Below, one piece after another: positions 54,003 through 62,393 of a stretch of 64,000 bases of DNA (within the stretch, counting starts at the first letter, position 1; every line of letters begins with the position of its first letter). This stretch comes from Paenibacillus harenae (GTDB lineage: Bacteria > Bacillota > Bacilli > Paenibacillales > Paenibacillaceae): assembly GCF_030812415.1 (NCBI RefSeq), contig NZ_JAUSST010000001.1, forward strand, positions 372,001-436,000, in the 5' to 3' direction. A program made the translations under genes and the position numbers. The notes under the pieces were generated by a model. The model saw only the letters and a program-made list of their open reading frames with translations, was not told where the DNA came from and searched no databases.

Positions 54003-54827
54003 TTACATTTTTTCGATCAAAGCCGTTACGAGTGCCAAAAATTGGTTCTTCACTCGCTCCGTCGTTTCCATAACTTCCGCGTGAGACAGCGGTTGGTCCA
54101 GTATTCCGGCTGCCATATTGCTAATGCAGGAAATACCGACCGTTTCGATGCCCGAATGACGAGCTGCGATGACCTCGGCAACAGTCGACATTCCGACAGC
54201 ATCCGCACCGATGATGCGCAGCATTCGTATTTCTGCAGGCGTCTCGTAAGTCGGTCCGAGCAAGCCGGCGTATACACCCTCGCGCAAAGTTATCCCCTGC
54301 GCTGCTGCAATGTCTCGTGCGATAGCTCGCAGACGCTTGCTGTACGCCTCGGACATGTCCGGGAAGCGAACGCCAAGCTCATTGTCATTAGGGCCGATAA
54401 GCGGGTTCTTGCCCGTTAGATTCAGATGATCCGAGATCAGCATGAGATTGCCTGGATCGTAAGTCAAGTTCACGCCGCCGGCGGCATTCGTCACGAGCAA
54501 CGATCGGATGCCCAATGCCTTCATAACGCGAACCGGGAAAGCCGTCAATTCAGGGCCATAGCCCTCGTACATATGGAAGCGGCCGCGCATTAGAAGAACG
54601 GTCCTGCCGGACAACGTTCCAATAAGCAGCTCGCCTGCATGTCCTTCAACGGTCGAGATCGGAAAATGAGGGATGTCATGATAGGCAATCGTAACCGGAT
54701 TTTCCAAATGATCGCCAAGGACACCTAAGCCTGAACCCATAATGAGTCCGATTTCCGGTTTCAGAGCTGTCTTGCTCTGAATAAATGCAGCTGCTTCTTT
54801 AATATGTGCCGACGTCAAGCCGTTCAT
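54003..54827 (-). CDS. punA: Purine-nucleoside phosphorylase
   Basis: Trimeric-type PNP acting on guanosine and inosine. 274 aa with GSGLGVLGDHLENPV, GRFHMYEGY, LLVTNAAGGVNLTYDPGNLM, and GPTYETPAEIRMLRIIGADAVGMSTV. Follows deoB by about 58 bases, so purine and pyrimidine nucleoside breakdown feed the same pentomutase. B. subtilis calls it pupG. Confidence 0.96.
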   Translation of the reverse strand: MNGLTSAHIKEAAAFIQSKTALKPEIGLIMGSGLGVLGDHLENPVTIAYHDIPHFPISTVEGHAGELLIGTLSGRTVLLMRGRFHMYEGYGPELTAFPVRVMKALGIRSLLVTNAAGGVNLTYDPGNLMLISDHLNLTGKNPLIGPNDNELGVRFPDMSEAYSKRLRAIARDIAAAQGITLREGVYAGLLGPTYETPAEIRMLRIIGADAVGMSTVAEVIAARHSGIETVGISCISNMAAGILDQPLSHAEVMETTERVKNQFLALVTALIEKM

Positions 54828-54885
54828 CGTCTGTTCTCCCCATTCTATCGTTTATCGTCTTTTTTATCGTAAATGTACTTCCGCA

Positions 54886-56061
54886 CTAAAGCAAATGCAA
54901 GAAGCTTTCGCCATTAGGCGGCGATTTTACGCCGAAGTTGTCGGCGATCGTCGCGCCAAGATCGGAGAAGGTTGTCCTCGTCTCCAGCTTACCCGGACCC
55001 GTGAATGACGGGCTATACAGCAGAATGGGCACGTATTCGCGCGTATGGTCCGTACCCGCATGGACGGGATCATTGCCATGGTCTGCCGTTACGATCAGCA
55101 GATCGCGTTCGCCTAGCTGCTGTTCAAGATCAGGAACGGCTAGATCGAACTCCTCAAGCGCCTTCCCGTAGCCGATCGGATCGCGACGATGACCGTATAG
55201 CGAATCGAAATCAACCAGATTCGTGAACAGCAATCCTTTAAACGGTTTGCCAAGCTGCTCGATCGTCTTCGCGATGCCGTCCGCATTGCTTTTCGTTGGC
55301 GACGTGGCCGTAATGCCTTCTCCGTCGAAAATATCGTTGATTTTGCCGATTGCAATCGTATCGTAGCCGCCGTCCTTAAGCATGTTCAATACCGTTGCCT
55401 GAGGTGGCTTAACCGCATAGTCATGCCTATTCGGCGTACGCGTGAATGCGCCAGGCTTCCCGACATACGGCCTCGCGATTACTCTGCCAACCGAGTGGCG
55501 CTCGTCCATCGTAAGCTCTCTGGCGATTTCGCATGCCTTGTACAGTTCCTCGAGCGGAATTACATCTTCGTGAGCCGCGATTTGAAACACGCTGTCGGCC
55601 GAAGTGTAGACGATCCATGCGCCGCTTCTCATCTGCTCCTCGCCCAGCTCGTCTAATATCTCGGTTCCGCTCGCCGGCTTGTTTCCGATTACCTTTCGGC
55701 CGGTGCGCTGCTCGAAGCTCTCGATCAGCTCGGGCGGAAAGCCCTCCGGGAACGTCTGGAACGGGACGGAAATTTTCAACCCCATCAACTCCCAGTGCCC
55801 TGTCATCGTATCTTTGCCGACGGACACTTCAGCCATCTTGCCGTAATAGGCTGCGGCCGGTTCTTTCGATTCCGTCCACGAGCCGATCGGCGCGATCCGA
55901 TCCAACCCCCATCTCCGCAAGTTCGGCATACGCAAGTCCGGCGATTGTTCAATAATATGTCCAAGCGTGTGCGCTCCCGAATCGCCGAAATCAGGCGCAT
56001 CCGGCAGTTCGCCGATGCCCACGCTATCCAATACGATAACTGCAATACGATCGAATTTCAT
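54886..56061 (-). CDS. deoB: Phosphopentomutase
   Basis: Interconverts (deoxy)ribose 1- and 5-phosphates. Alkaline-phosphatase superfamily; metal ligands visible in [37 protein letters not shown] and [21 protein letters not shown]. 391 aa. It lies between xerD and punA in the usual cluster. Confidence 0.97.
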   Translation of the reverse strand: MKFDRIAVIVLDSVGIGELPDAPDFGDSGAHTLGHIIEQSPDLRMPNLRRWGLDRIAPIGSWTESKEPAAAYYGKMAEVSVGKDTMTGHWELMGLKISVPFQTFPEGFPPELIESFEQRTGRKVIGNKPASGTEILDELGEEQMRSGAWIVYTSADSVFQIAAHEDVIPLEELYKACEIARELTMDERHSVGRVIARPYVGKPGAFTRTPNRHDYAVKPPQATVLNMLKDGGYDTIAIGKINDIFDGEGITATSPTKSNADGIAKTIEQLGKPFKGLLFTNLVDFDSLYGHRRDPIGYGKALEEFDLAVPDLEQQLGERDLLIVTADHGNDPVHAGTDHTREYVPILLYSPSFTGPGKLETRTTFSDLGATIADNFGVKSPPNGESFLHLL

Positions 56062-56085
56062 CGATGTTGTCCTCCCGGTTATGTT

Positions 56086-56976
56086 TTACGCTCTTGGGTG
56101 CGCGCTCGTATAAACGTCCTTCATTCGCGTCTTCGATTGCTGGACGTACTTAAGCGTAGTCGATAGATCGGCATGTCCAAGCAGCTCTTGCACGGATCGT
56201 ACGTCCGCGCCATTGTCGAGCAAATGCGCGGCAACCGAATGGCGGAGCGTATGCGGAGTAATATCGTCCGTTATACCCGCTTCCTTCGCATATTTCTTGA
56301 TGGTCTTCCAGAAGCCCTGCCTTGTCATTCTCGTTCCCAAATGGTTTAGAAATAAGGCCGGCTCGGATACGTTGTTTCTAGCAAGAGCCCTCCTGCCATC
56401 CTCCAAATAAGAATTCAGTGCGTCCGCTGCCATTCGTCCGAAAGGCACGATTCTTTCCTTTCCGCCCGCATCCATGCAACGAGCGGCTTGAAGCTGCATA
56501 TGTAAGTGCTCGACATTAAGGGCCACAAGTTCGGAAACGCGAATGCCCGTCGCATAGAGAAGCTCCAGCATCGCTTTATCCCGCTTCCCAGCCGGACTCG
56601 TAGTCTGAGGAGTATCGAGCAGAGCGCTCGTCGTCGTTACCGACAGGACGTTGGGCGTTTTCTTGTCCTGCTTGGGTGCCTCCAGATAGATGGACGGATT
56701 TTGAATAATGACGCCTTCCTTGGTCAAATAATGAAAAAAAGCTTTTAACGATCCGACATGTCTCGTAATCGTTGCCGCCTTCCTTCCCTGCCCCTTCAAG
56801 TGGAGGATATAGCGGGCAAAATGATGCTTCTGCAGCTCAGCAAGCTCGTGAATGCCAAGTTCCTCCGCATATGCGGCAAATGCGCGCAAGTCCCTCTCGT
56901 AGGACGAGAGCGTATTCGCGGAAAGTCTGCGGTCGTCTTTCATTTGCTCCAAGTACGTATTTAGATGAGCCTTCAT
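56086..56976 (-). CDS. xerD: Site-specific tyrosine recombinase XerD
   Basis: Resolves chromosome dimers at dif with XerC. 296 aa: N-terminal SAM-like core-binding domain (LNTYLEQMKDDRRLSANTLSSY) and catalytic domain with the Arg in LYATGIRVSELVAL, HTLRHSVAAHLLDNG, and the Tyr in LGHADLSTTLKYVQQ. Known as ripX in B. subtilis, at the same locus. It is not a phage integrase; no attachment sites or phage genes are near. Confidence 0.95.
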   Translation of the reverse strand: MKAHLNTYLEQMKDDRRLSANTLSSYERDLRAFAAYAEELGIHELAELQKHHFARYILHLKGQGRKAATITRHVGSLKAFFHYLTKEGVIIQNPSIYLEAPKQDKKTPNVLSVTTTSALLDTPQTTSPAGKRDKAMLELLYATGIRVSELVALNVEHLHMQLQAARCMDAGGKERIVPFGRMAADALNSYLEDGRRALARNNVSEPALFLNHLGTRMTRQGFWKTIKKYAKEAGITDDITPHTLRHSVAAHLLDNGADVRSVQELLGHADLSTTLKYVQQSKTRMKDVYTSAHPRA

Positions 56977-57122
56977 TCGGATTCCTTCCCATGATGTTTC
57001 TATTAAACGCGCTTCTAACTAAAAGCATTCCACATTCGTCCCGGCAAATCCTGCCTTTCGACATAATTCTGTACAACCTGCACAATGCCTTGCGCTAACC
57101 CGCCCTATTCAACTTATTCAAC

Positions 57123-57356
57123 CTATTCGCCATACCAATAGAACCAACGAAGTCTATCCGCCAAGTGCCCGCCCTCGGGCGATTTCGGGTCCGTCACAAA
57201 CACTTTGAGCGCTTCTCCCCTAGGCTCCCGATAAGGGTGAACAGGCGATATGGCATCGATCAAAAATCGATAGCCGCCCGTTACGACTAACAAAACCACA
57301 GTAAATACAACAATGAAAAATAGTTTGCTTACCCATTTTCTTATGGATAATACCAT
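57123..57356 (-). CDS. YqzK-like (DUF4227) small membrane protein
   Basis: 77 aa from the ATG at 57356, which has GGAGG nine bases upstream; the frame extends ten codons further. One membrane helix (LFFIVVFTVVLLVVTGGYRF) and a soluble tail ending LADRLRWFYWYGE. The tail motif and the place between ald/fur and xerD match B. subtilis yqzK. Function unknown. Confidence 0.8.
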   Translation of the reverse strand: MVLSIRKWVSKLFFIVVFTVVLLVVTGGYRFLIDAISPVHPYREPRGEALKVFVTDPKSPEGGHLADRLRWFYWYGE

Positions 57357-57434
57357 CGCTATCAGCCTCCGCTTCCAATGCTGCACGGTTGTCCGCTCGC
57401 TACACCTTATGAGGAGGCTGATGCGATTATTCGT

Positions 57435-58577
57435 TTATGACTCCAGGTTTTCATACGGAACGCTGTTCAGCCACTTGTCCAGCGGCGTGTACGGCAGCCC
57501 GGTAGCAGCCGCAACCGGCTCGTAGGTTACCTTTCCCGCATGGGTATTGACGCCCTTCTGCAGGGGAACGCTTTGGCGAACCGCATCAAGACCTCTATTG
57601 GCCAAATCAAGCGCATAAGGGATCGTTGCGTTCGTTAGAGCGAACGTCGACGTGCGCGGCACGGCGCCCGGTATGTTCGCAACCGCATAGTGAATGACGC
57701 CATGTTTCATATAGATCGGATCTTTATGCGTCGTCGGACGATCGACAGTCTCGATCGATCCGCCCTGATCGACGGCCACATCGACGATGACCGACCCTTT
57801 CCTCATCTTCTGGACCATCTGGTCCGTCACTAATTGCGGCGCCCTGGCGCCGGGAATGAGGACGGCGCCGATAAGCAAATCGGCTTGGCTGACCGTTTCC
57901 GCGATATGAAGCGGACTTGACATTAGAGTGCGAAGGCGTCCGCCGAACACATCGTCCAAGTAGCGCATCCGATCCGCGCTCTTTTCCAATATAACGACAT
58001 TCGCTCCCATGCCGAGCGCAATCTTCGCGGCATTCGTTCCGACGATTCCGCCGCCGATGATGACAACCTCAGCGGGCGGGACACCTGGCACGCCTCCTAA
58101 CAGTACGCCGCGCCCGCCATTGAACGCCTCCAGAAACTGCGCCCCCACTTGAACAGACATACGTCCCGCAACCTCGCTCATCGGCGTTAATAGCGGCAGA
58201 CTGCCGTTAGCCAGCTGAATCGTCTCATAAGCGATTGCCGTGACGCCTCGGTCAACCAATGCTTTCGCTAAATCCGCTGCGGCAGCCAAATGCAAGTACG
58301 TAAATAATAGCAAGCCTTCGCGGAAATAAGCAAACTCCTCTGCGAGCGGCTCCTTCACCTTCATAATCATATCCGCCTTTGCCCATACTTCCGAAGCAGT
58401 CGCCGCTATATCCGCACCCTCGCGCGTATAGTCGCCGTCCTCGAATCCGCTTCCTTCCCCCGCCCCTGCTTCGATCAACACCTCGTGACCAGAAGCCTTC
58501 AACATCGTAACGCCTGCCGGCGTCAAGGCTACCCGATATTCGCTTTGCTTTATTTCCTTCGGTACCCCGATTAACAT
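57435..58577 (-). CDS. ald: Alanine dehydrogenase
   Basis: Reversible NAD-dependent deamination of L-alanine to pyruvate. 380 aa. N-terminal signature [20 protein letters not shown], then [14 protein letters not shown] [14 protein letters not shown], the Rossmann motif [20 protein letters not shown] and [19 protein letters not shown]. Gives pyruvate during growth on alanine and in sporulation. Confidence 0.97.
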   Translation of the reverse strand: MLIGVPKEIKQSEYRVALTPAGVTMLKASGHEVLIEAGAGEGSGFEDGDYTREGADIAATASEVWAKADMIMKVKEPLAEEFAYFREGLLLFTYLHLAAAADLAKALVDRGVTAIAYETIQLANGSLPLLTPMSEVAGRMSVQVGAQFLEAFNGGRGVLLGGVPGVPPAEVVIIGGGIVGTNAAKIALGMGANVVILEKSADRMRYLDDVFGGRLRTLMSSPLHIAETVSQADLLIGAVLIPGARAPQLVTDQMVQKMRKGSVIVDVAVDQGGSIETVDRPTTHKDPIYMKHGVIHYAVANIPGAVPRTSTFALTNATIPYALDLANRGLDAVRQSVPLQKGVNTHAGKVTYEPVAAATGLPYTPLDKWLNSVPYENLES

Positions 58578-58728
58578 GACTATTCCCTCCCGAAACCGAC
58601 TTAAACGATCCTATTATGATGTATGTACGGGCAAGCCGACTTGATCGTCCATACGCGATACGTTTTCCAGCAAAGCCTAAAAATATGTGCTCTAGCGGCA
58701 GTTACCCATACGGTTACAATATATTTTC

Positions 58729-58736
58729 CATACACT
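58729..58736 (+). promoter_or_regulatory. Candidate sigma-E -10 element before the subtilase
   Basis: CATACACT matches the sigma-E -10 (CATACAnT) about 32 bases before the GTG start. The -35 region is not convincing. Confidence 0.3.
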
Positions 58737-58767
58737 GAACTAGTTAAAAGCTGACTAGGGAGGCTCT

Positions 58768-60000
58768 GTGCCATTGTCAAAGCTGGAATCCATGATCCGA
58801 AGCTGTGCCGCGAATAAGCCGTCCAAGAAAACAGCCCGGCATCTTATAACTTTGCGCACGAGAAAATCATACAATCGCTGTCTAAAGATGATGAAAGCAA
58901 ACGGCATTACTCCGTTTAAGGCGGTACCAAGAAGCCTGATGATCGGCTTTCATGTGCTTAAAAGAGCGTCATCGTCCGCAATATCCAGTCATCCGGAAGT
59001 AAGGAAAGTCGAGAAGGATCTCAAAATAAAAATTCATGCCGCAGATCCTGATAAAGTACCATATAAAGCTTCCTATCATGCTCCTTACAAACGAAACAAG
59101 GCAGTCAAGCGCTCTTTCCCTCTGCTTATGCCGACCGCCAAGTCTGCCTTAATAACGTGGAATATTAACCGTGTGAATGCGCCGCAAGCATGGACCATTT
59201 CGAAGGGCAGTCCTATGAAAGTAGCCGTAATCGATACGGGAATAGCCAATCACCCAGACCTTCGCATAGCCGGCGGCGTCAATACGATTAATGGCGGTTC
59301 GTATGCAGACGACAACGGTCACGGCACGCACGTAGCCGGCATTATCTCCGCAATCGGAACCGCAGGGCATGTCGTAGGGGTAGCCCCGGAGGCGGAATTA
59401 TACGCGGTCAAGGCGCTGGATGCGAATGGGGAAGGATATGTCTCCGATATCGTAGAAGGCATTGATTGGTGTATCGGCAAACAGATGAATGTAATCAATA
59501 TGAGCCTAGGCATAACGGGTTCGGAGAGCAGCGGCGTTCTGCATGACGCCGTACGAAGAGCTGTCAGGAGAGGTATCGTAATCGTGGCTTCAGCGGGCAA
59601 TTCAGGAGAATCCAGCAAGCAAATCGACGAGCCGGCAGCTTATGAGGAGGTCATTGCGGTTGCCGCTTCAACAAAAGCAAATCAAATTGCAAGCTTCAGC
59701 AGCAGAGGCAAAGGCATTGCCATTACTGCTCCGGGGCAGCAGATTTTATCAACTTGGCTAGGCAACTCCTATAAGAAGCTGTCAGGCACAAGCATGTCCT
59801 CTCCCCACGTAGCGGGCGGTGCTGCCTTGCTTCTGAGCCGCAAGTCTCTTAGTCCAACTGCCGTCTCCGCTCAGTTGCGCAACAAAGCGATTAAGCTGGA
59901 CAATTACAGCGCACTTGCGCAAGGCGCCGGACTCATGCAATTGAATCAAATCTTCGATATTCAGACTTCCGCGAAGAGAAAAAAGATAACGGGTTCATAA
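58768..60000 (+). CDS. Subtilisin-like serine protease (S8)
   Basis: 410 aa. The catalytic triad is Asp156 in VAVIDTGIANHPDL, His185 in GHGTHVAGII and Ser342 in SGTSMSSPHVAGG. A basic N-terminal segment of about 130 residues precedes the catalytic domain and could be an inhibitor-like propeptide. No hydrophobic signal peptide is visible at the N-terminus (MPLSKLESMIRSCAANKPSK). The GTG start has AGGGAGG four bases upstream. Related to AprX or intracellular proteases in lacking export signals, but I cannot fix the subfamily. Confidence 0.9.
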   Translation: MPLSKLESMIRSCAANKPSKKTARHLITLRTRKSYNRCLKMMKANGITPFKAVPRSLMIGFHVLKRASSSAISSHPEVRKVEKDLKIKIHAADPDKVPYKASYHAPYKRNKAVKRSFPLLMPTAKSALITWNINRVNAPQAWTISKGSPMKVAVIDTGIANHPDLRIAGGVNTINGGSYADDNGHGTHVAGIISAIGTAGHVVGVAPEAELYAVKALDANGEGYVSDIVEGIDWCIGKQMNVINMSLGITGSESSGVLHDAVRRAVRRGIVIVASAGNSGESSKQIDEPAAYEEVIAVAASTKANQIASFSSRGKGIAITAPGQQILSTWLGNSYKKLSGTSMSSPHVAGGAALLLSRKSLSPTAVSAQLRNKAIKLDNYSALAQGAGLMQLNQIFDIQTSAKRKKITGS

Positions 60001-60008
60001 AAACGCCA

Positions 60009-60051
60009 AAACGGCTTGCCGTCCAGTTATGCTGGGCAGCCAAGCCGTTTA
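60009..60051. terminator. Bidirectional terminator between subtilase and fur
   Basis: AAACGGCTTG and CAAGCCGTTT pair around a loop that also folds. On the minus strand it is followed by TGGCGTTTTT; on the plus strand by TATG. Confidence 0.6.
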
Positions 60052-60510
60052 TGATTGATTTGGGTTGTCGTTTTTTGCTTTGCAGCGATGGCACACGCCT
60101 TGGAAATCAAGGCGGTGATCAATTACGAAAAATCCGTACTCCGCTTCCAGCCTCTCTTCGAGCGGCAAAAGCCAGTCTTCTTTAATTTCGTCCATTGATC
60201 CGCACTGCACGCAAATGAGGTGATGGTGATGATGCTTGCTGCTGTCGGTCCGAAGGTCATATCTGGCAACGCCGTCGCCAAAGTTCAGTTTCTCGACAAC
60301 ATGCATCTCACTCAATAGCTCGAGCGTCCGATATACGGTTGCTAGTCCGATTTCCGGTGCTTTATCCTTAACGAGCATGAATACGTCTTCCGCGCTTAAA
60401 TGGTCATCTTCGTTCTCGAGCAAAACGCGGACGGTTGCTTCCCGTTGCGGGGTTAATTTGTAGCCCTGGGACTGCAACTGTTGTTTGATCTTCTCAATCC
60501 GGGCTTCCAT
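60049..60510 (-). CDS. fur: Ferric uptake regulator Fur
   Basis: Iron-dependent repressor, 153 aa. Near match to B. subtilis Fur: KLTPQREATVRVLLENEDDHLSAEDV at the winged helix, GLATVYRTLELLSEMHVVEK, the metal-binding HHHHHLICVQCGSMDEI and a second CHRC pair near the end. It has its own sigma-A promoter. The neighbour order (fur, then spoIIM and nudF) is the B. subtilis one, which favours Fur over PerR or Zur. Confidence 0.96.
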   Translation of the reverse strand: MEARIEKIKQQLQSQGYKLTPQREATVRVLLENEDDHLSAEDVFMLVKDKAPEIGLATVYRTLELLSEMHVVEKLNFGDGVARYDLRTDSSKHHHHHLICVQCGSMDEIKEDWLLPLEERLEAEYGFFVIDHRLDFQGVCHRCKAKNDNPNQS

Positions 60511-60560
60511 GATTTCCCCCCTACCACATGTCTGCGCCTCTATCAGGAAACTTTCCTTTC

Positions 60561-60590
60561 ATTATAGGGGCTAAGCTGCAGTAAAGTCAA
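60561..60590 (-). promoter_or_regulatory. Sigma-A promoter for fur
   Basis: Minus strand TTGACT, 18-base spacer, TATAAT. Confidence 0.75.
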
Positions 60591-60616
60591 ACATTTTGCT
60601 GTCGTATGATGGCAGC

Positions 60617-61228
60617 TTACGACGATAAAAGCGGTGATGCCCACCCGATTATGGTTGGCGAAACATAGGCTTCAAAGAGTGAAGCTCCGGCAAGAACCAG
60701 CACCATCAGCAGCGTAGTCGAAGTAAAGCCCGCAAGCTCGGGAGCAAGCGTCCCCTTTTGCTGCAATAGCCTGTTTTTTACGACATAAATGGAGAACGTA
60801 AGCGCGGCGACGCTCGTTACGATCATCGCTGGAATCGCGATTATATTTTGCGGCGCAATCGACACGAGGGAAAACAATACACCCTTCCAAGCGTATTGGT
60901 TGATAAGCGTGCCGATCGAGAAGCCGACTAGCGCCCCCTTCAAGAAGTTAAGCGCAAGAACGCCCGGTATGCCGACGACGGTAATGCCAAGAAGCCAAAG
61001 CAGAAGCATCCATTTGCCATGGAAAACGATCCTCTCCCAGAATGTATATGCTTCATCCACTCCGATTCCCGCTCCCATCAGGCGTACGTATTGATCGACA
61101 TCCTGTGCCAAGTCCTGCTGCTGCTCGAACGTCAGCGCATTCACCAAAAGCGCCCCGAATATTGCCCCTACGACAAACAGCACCGCTACAAACACGTACA
61201 AAGACAAATTGTTTTTCACCATCGCCAA
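60617..61228 (-). CDS. spoIIM: Stage II sporulation protein M
   Basis: Membrane protein that with SpoIID and SpoIIP drives engulfment of the forespore. 203 aa with about five helices, beginning LSLYVFVAVLFVVGAIFGALL, and the conserved LLLWLLGITVVGIPGVLALNF. Position between nudF and fur matches B. subtilis. Upstream lies an unexplained structured stretch of about 180 bases. Confidence 0.93.
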   Translation of the reverse strand: MAMVKNNLSLYVFVAVLFVVGAIFGALLVNALTFEQQQDLAQDVDQYVRLMGAGIGVDEAYTFWERIVFHGKWMLLLWLLGITVVGIPGVLALNFLKGALVGFSIGTLINQYAWKGVLFSLVSIAPQNIIAIPAMIVTSVAALTFSIYVVKNRLLQQKGTLAPELAGFTSTTLLMVLVLAGASLFEAYVSPTIIGWASPLLSS

Positions 61229-61254
61229 AACATATCACCACCGTACTCAATCTT

Positions 61255-61435
61255 TTAAAGTAAAGGTGTCCCTAGGGACGTAAGAGATCCAATCTCAAAA
61301 GTAGATAGCGAGCGTCTTATTAACAATGGCTTTAGTCACGGCGGGAGTCCGAAGGGTCCAACCCTTGGAGCCCTCCCTTGGATGGGAGGGTTTGATGGGT
61401 TCGAAAATCTTTGCGAAATATTAGTTCGATCTATT
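61255..61435. other. Unexplained structured intergenic stretch
   Basis: No open frame with a ribosome binding site. It holds the palindrome GTCCCTAGGGAC (about 61267-61278), AAGGGT-CCA-ACCCTT near 61353-61367 and CCCTCCC-TTGGAT-GGGAGGG near 61372-61391, all close together. There is no T-run after them on either strand. It could be a small RNA, a decayed mobile element end or another RNA structure. Confidence 0.5.
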
Positions 61436-61467
61436 TTATGTGGAAACTTCCGGAGGTATGACGAGCT

Positions 61468-62040
61468 CTATATGCGCCCCGTCAATTGGTACAGCTTCCA
61501 TGCGTAGACGGCGAGGATCGTTTTGGCATCGCTAATGCGCCCTTCGGCTATGTAAGCATCGGCTTGCTCCATCGTGATGGCTTCAACATTCAAATCTTCG
61601 TCTTCGTCCGGATTCCGTACACCTTCCTCAACCTGTTCGGCGAAGTATACGTACAATTTCTCGTCCGCAAAGCCCGGAGACGTATAGAAGGCGCTCAGCA
61701 GCTTCAGATCCTTAGCTATGTAACCCGTCTCCTCTTCCAGCTCTCTCGCTGCTGCGGTCAACGGCTCTTCGCCTGGATCAAGCTTGCCTGCCGGAATCTC
61801 GATTTGGAACTTTTCAAGCGGCTTTCTGAACTGCTCCACAACGAGCAGCTTTCCATCCAGCAGCGCCATAACGGCGGCGGCGCCGGGATGCTTCACGATT
61901 TCTCTCGTAGCTGTCCTTCCCTCAGGCAAAGCTACCGTGTCCACTTGCAGCGAAATCATTTTGCCTTGAAAAACGGGCTCCGTGCTGATTGTCTCCTCGC
62001 GCCATAGTTCGTTCGATTGCTTCTTATCCGTATTATCCAT
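61468..62040 (-). CDS. nudF: ADP-ribose pyrophosphatase (Nudix)
   Basis: Hydrolyses ADP-ribose to AMP and ribose 5-phosphate. 190 aa with the Nudix box GKLDPGEEPLTAAARELEEETGY around residue 85-107 and the ADP-ribose-type VEQFRKPLEKFQIEIPAG before it. An extended -10 promoter lies upstream; mciZ is divergent, as in B. subtilis (yqkG/nudF). Confidence 0.94.
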   Translation of the reverse strand: MDNTDKKQSNELWREETISTEPVFQGKMISLQVDTVALPEGRTATREIVKHPGAAAVMALLDGKLLVVEQFRKPLEKFQIEIPAGKLDPGEEPLTAAARELEEETGYIAKDLKLLSAFYTSPGFADEKLYVYFAEQVEEGVRNPDEDEDLNVEAITMEQADAYIAEGRISDAKTILAVYAWKLYQLTGRI

Positions 62041-62108
62041 ATGTAAGCAGCTCCTCTACTCGTTTATTCACAAGATGGCATAGGTTGTCCATCCGTCGCA
62101 TACCTATC

Positions 62109-62117
62109 ATTATATCA
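62109..62117 (-). promoter_or_regulatory. Extended -10 promoter for nudF
   Basis: Minus strand TGATATAAT about 70 bases before the nudF start. On the plus strand the same region carries CATACCTA, which might serve mciZ. Confidence 0.5.
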
Positions 62118-62139
62118 AATTACGAGAGGTGCGATATCC

Positions 62140-62316
62140 ATGAAACAGTATGTCGCTTCGAATCAGCTTCGATTAGTCGGGAAGGCTTGGGAAATTCGTC
62201 ATCAACTGCGCAAGCTCAGTGCTTCCGGAGGGTCACATAACAAGCTGCTGTCAGACTTTACTAGCGGCACTGCCAAACGCCGCCCGTTAACCGGGCTGCG
62301 CAGCGTTTCCGAATAA
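62140..62316 (+). CDS. mciZ: Mother cell inhibitor of FtsZ (MciZ)
   Basis: Found by hand; 58 aa. The peptide LVGKAWEIR at residues 12-20 is identical to the core of B. subtilis MciZ, a 40-aa sporulation peptide that caps FtsZ filaments and blocks Z-rings in the mother cell. GAGAGGTG lies eight bases before the ATG, and the position opposite nudF is the same. The product is about 18 residues longer than in B. subtilis, ending in a basic tail (TAKRRPLTGLRSVSE). Confidence 0.88.
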   Translation: MKQYVASNQLRLVGKAWEIRHQLRKLSASGGSHNKLLSDFTSGTAKRRPLTGLRSVSE

Positions 62317-62336
62317 ACGGGACGGGCATACAAAGC

Positions 62337-62386
62337 AAGCCCTCTTGCGGCTTCAGCACGAGCTGACGGCCACAGGAGGGCTTATT
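62337..62386. terminator. Bidirectional hairpin between mciZ and the peptidase gene
   Basis: AAGCCCTC and GAGGGCTT pair with further inner pairing (GGCTTCAGC/GCTGACGGCC). T-runs are weak on both strands. It separates two convergent genes. Confidence 0.55.
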
Positions 62387-62393
62387 CGCGATA

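Noticed and set aside
56086..56976. Phage or integrative element integrase
   Set aside because: The tyrosine recombinase is XerD at its usual locus; no attachment repeats, phage genes or tRNA are near.
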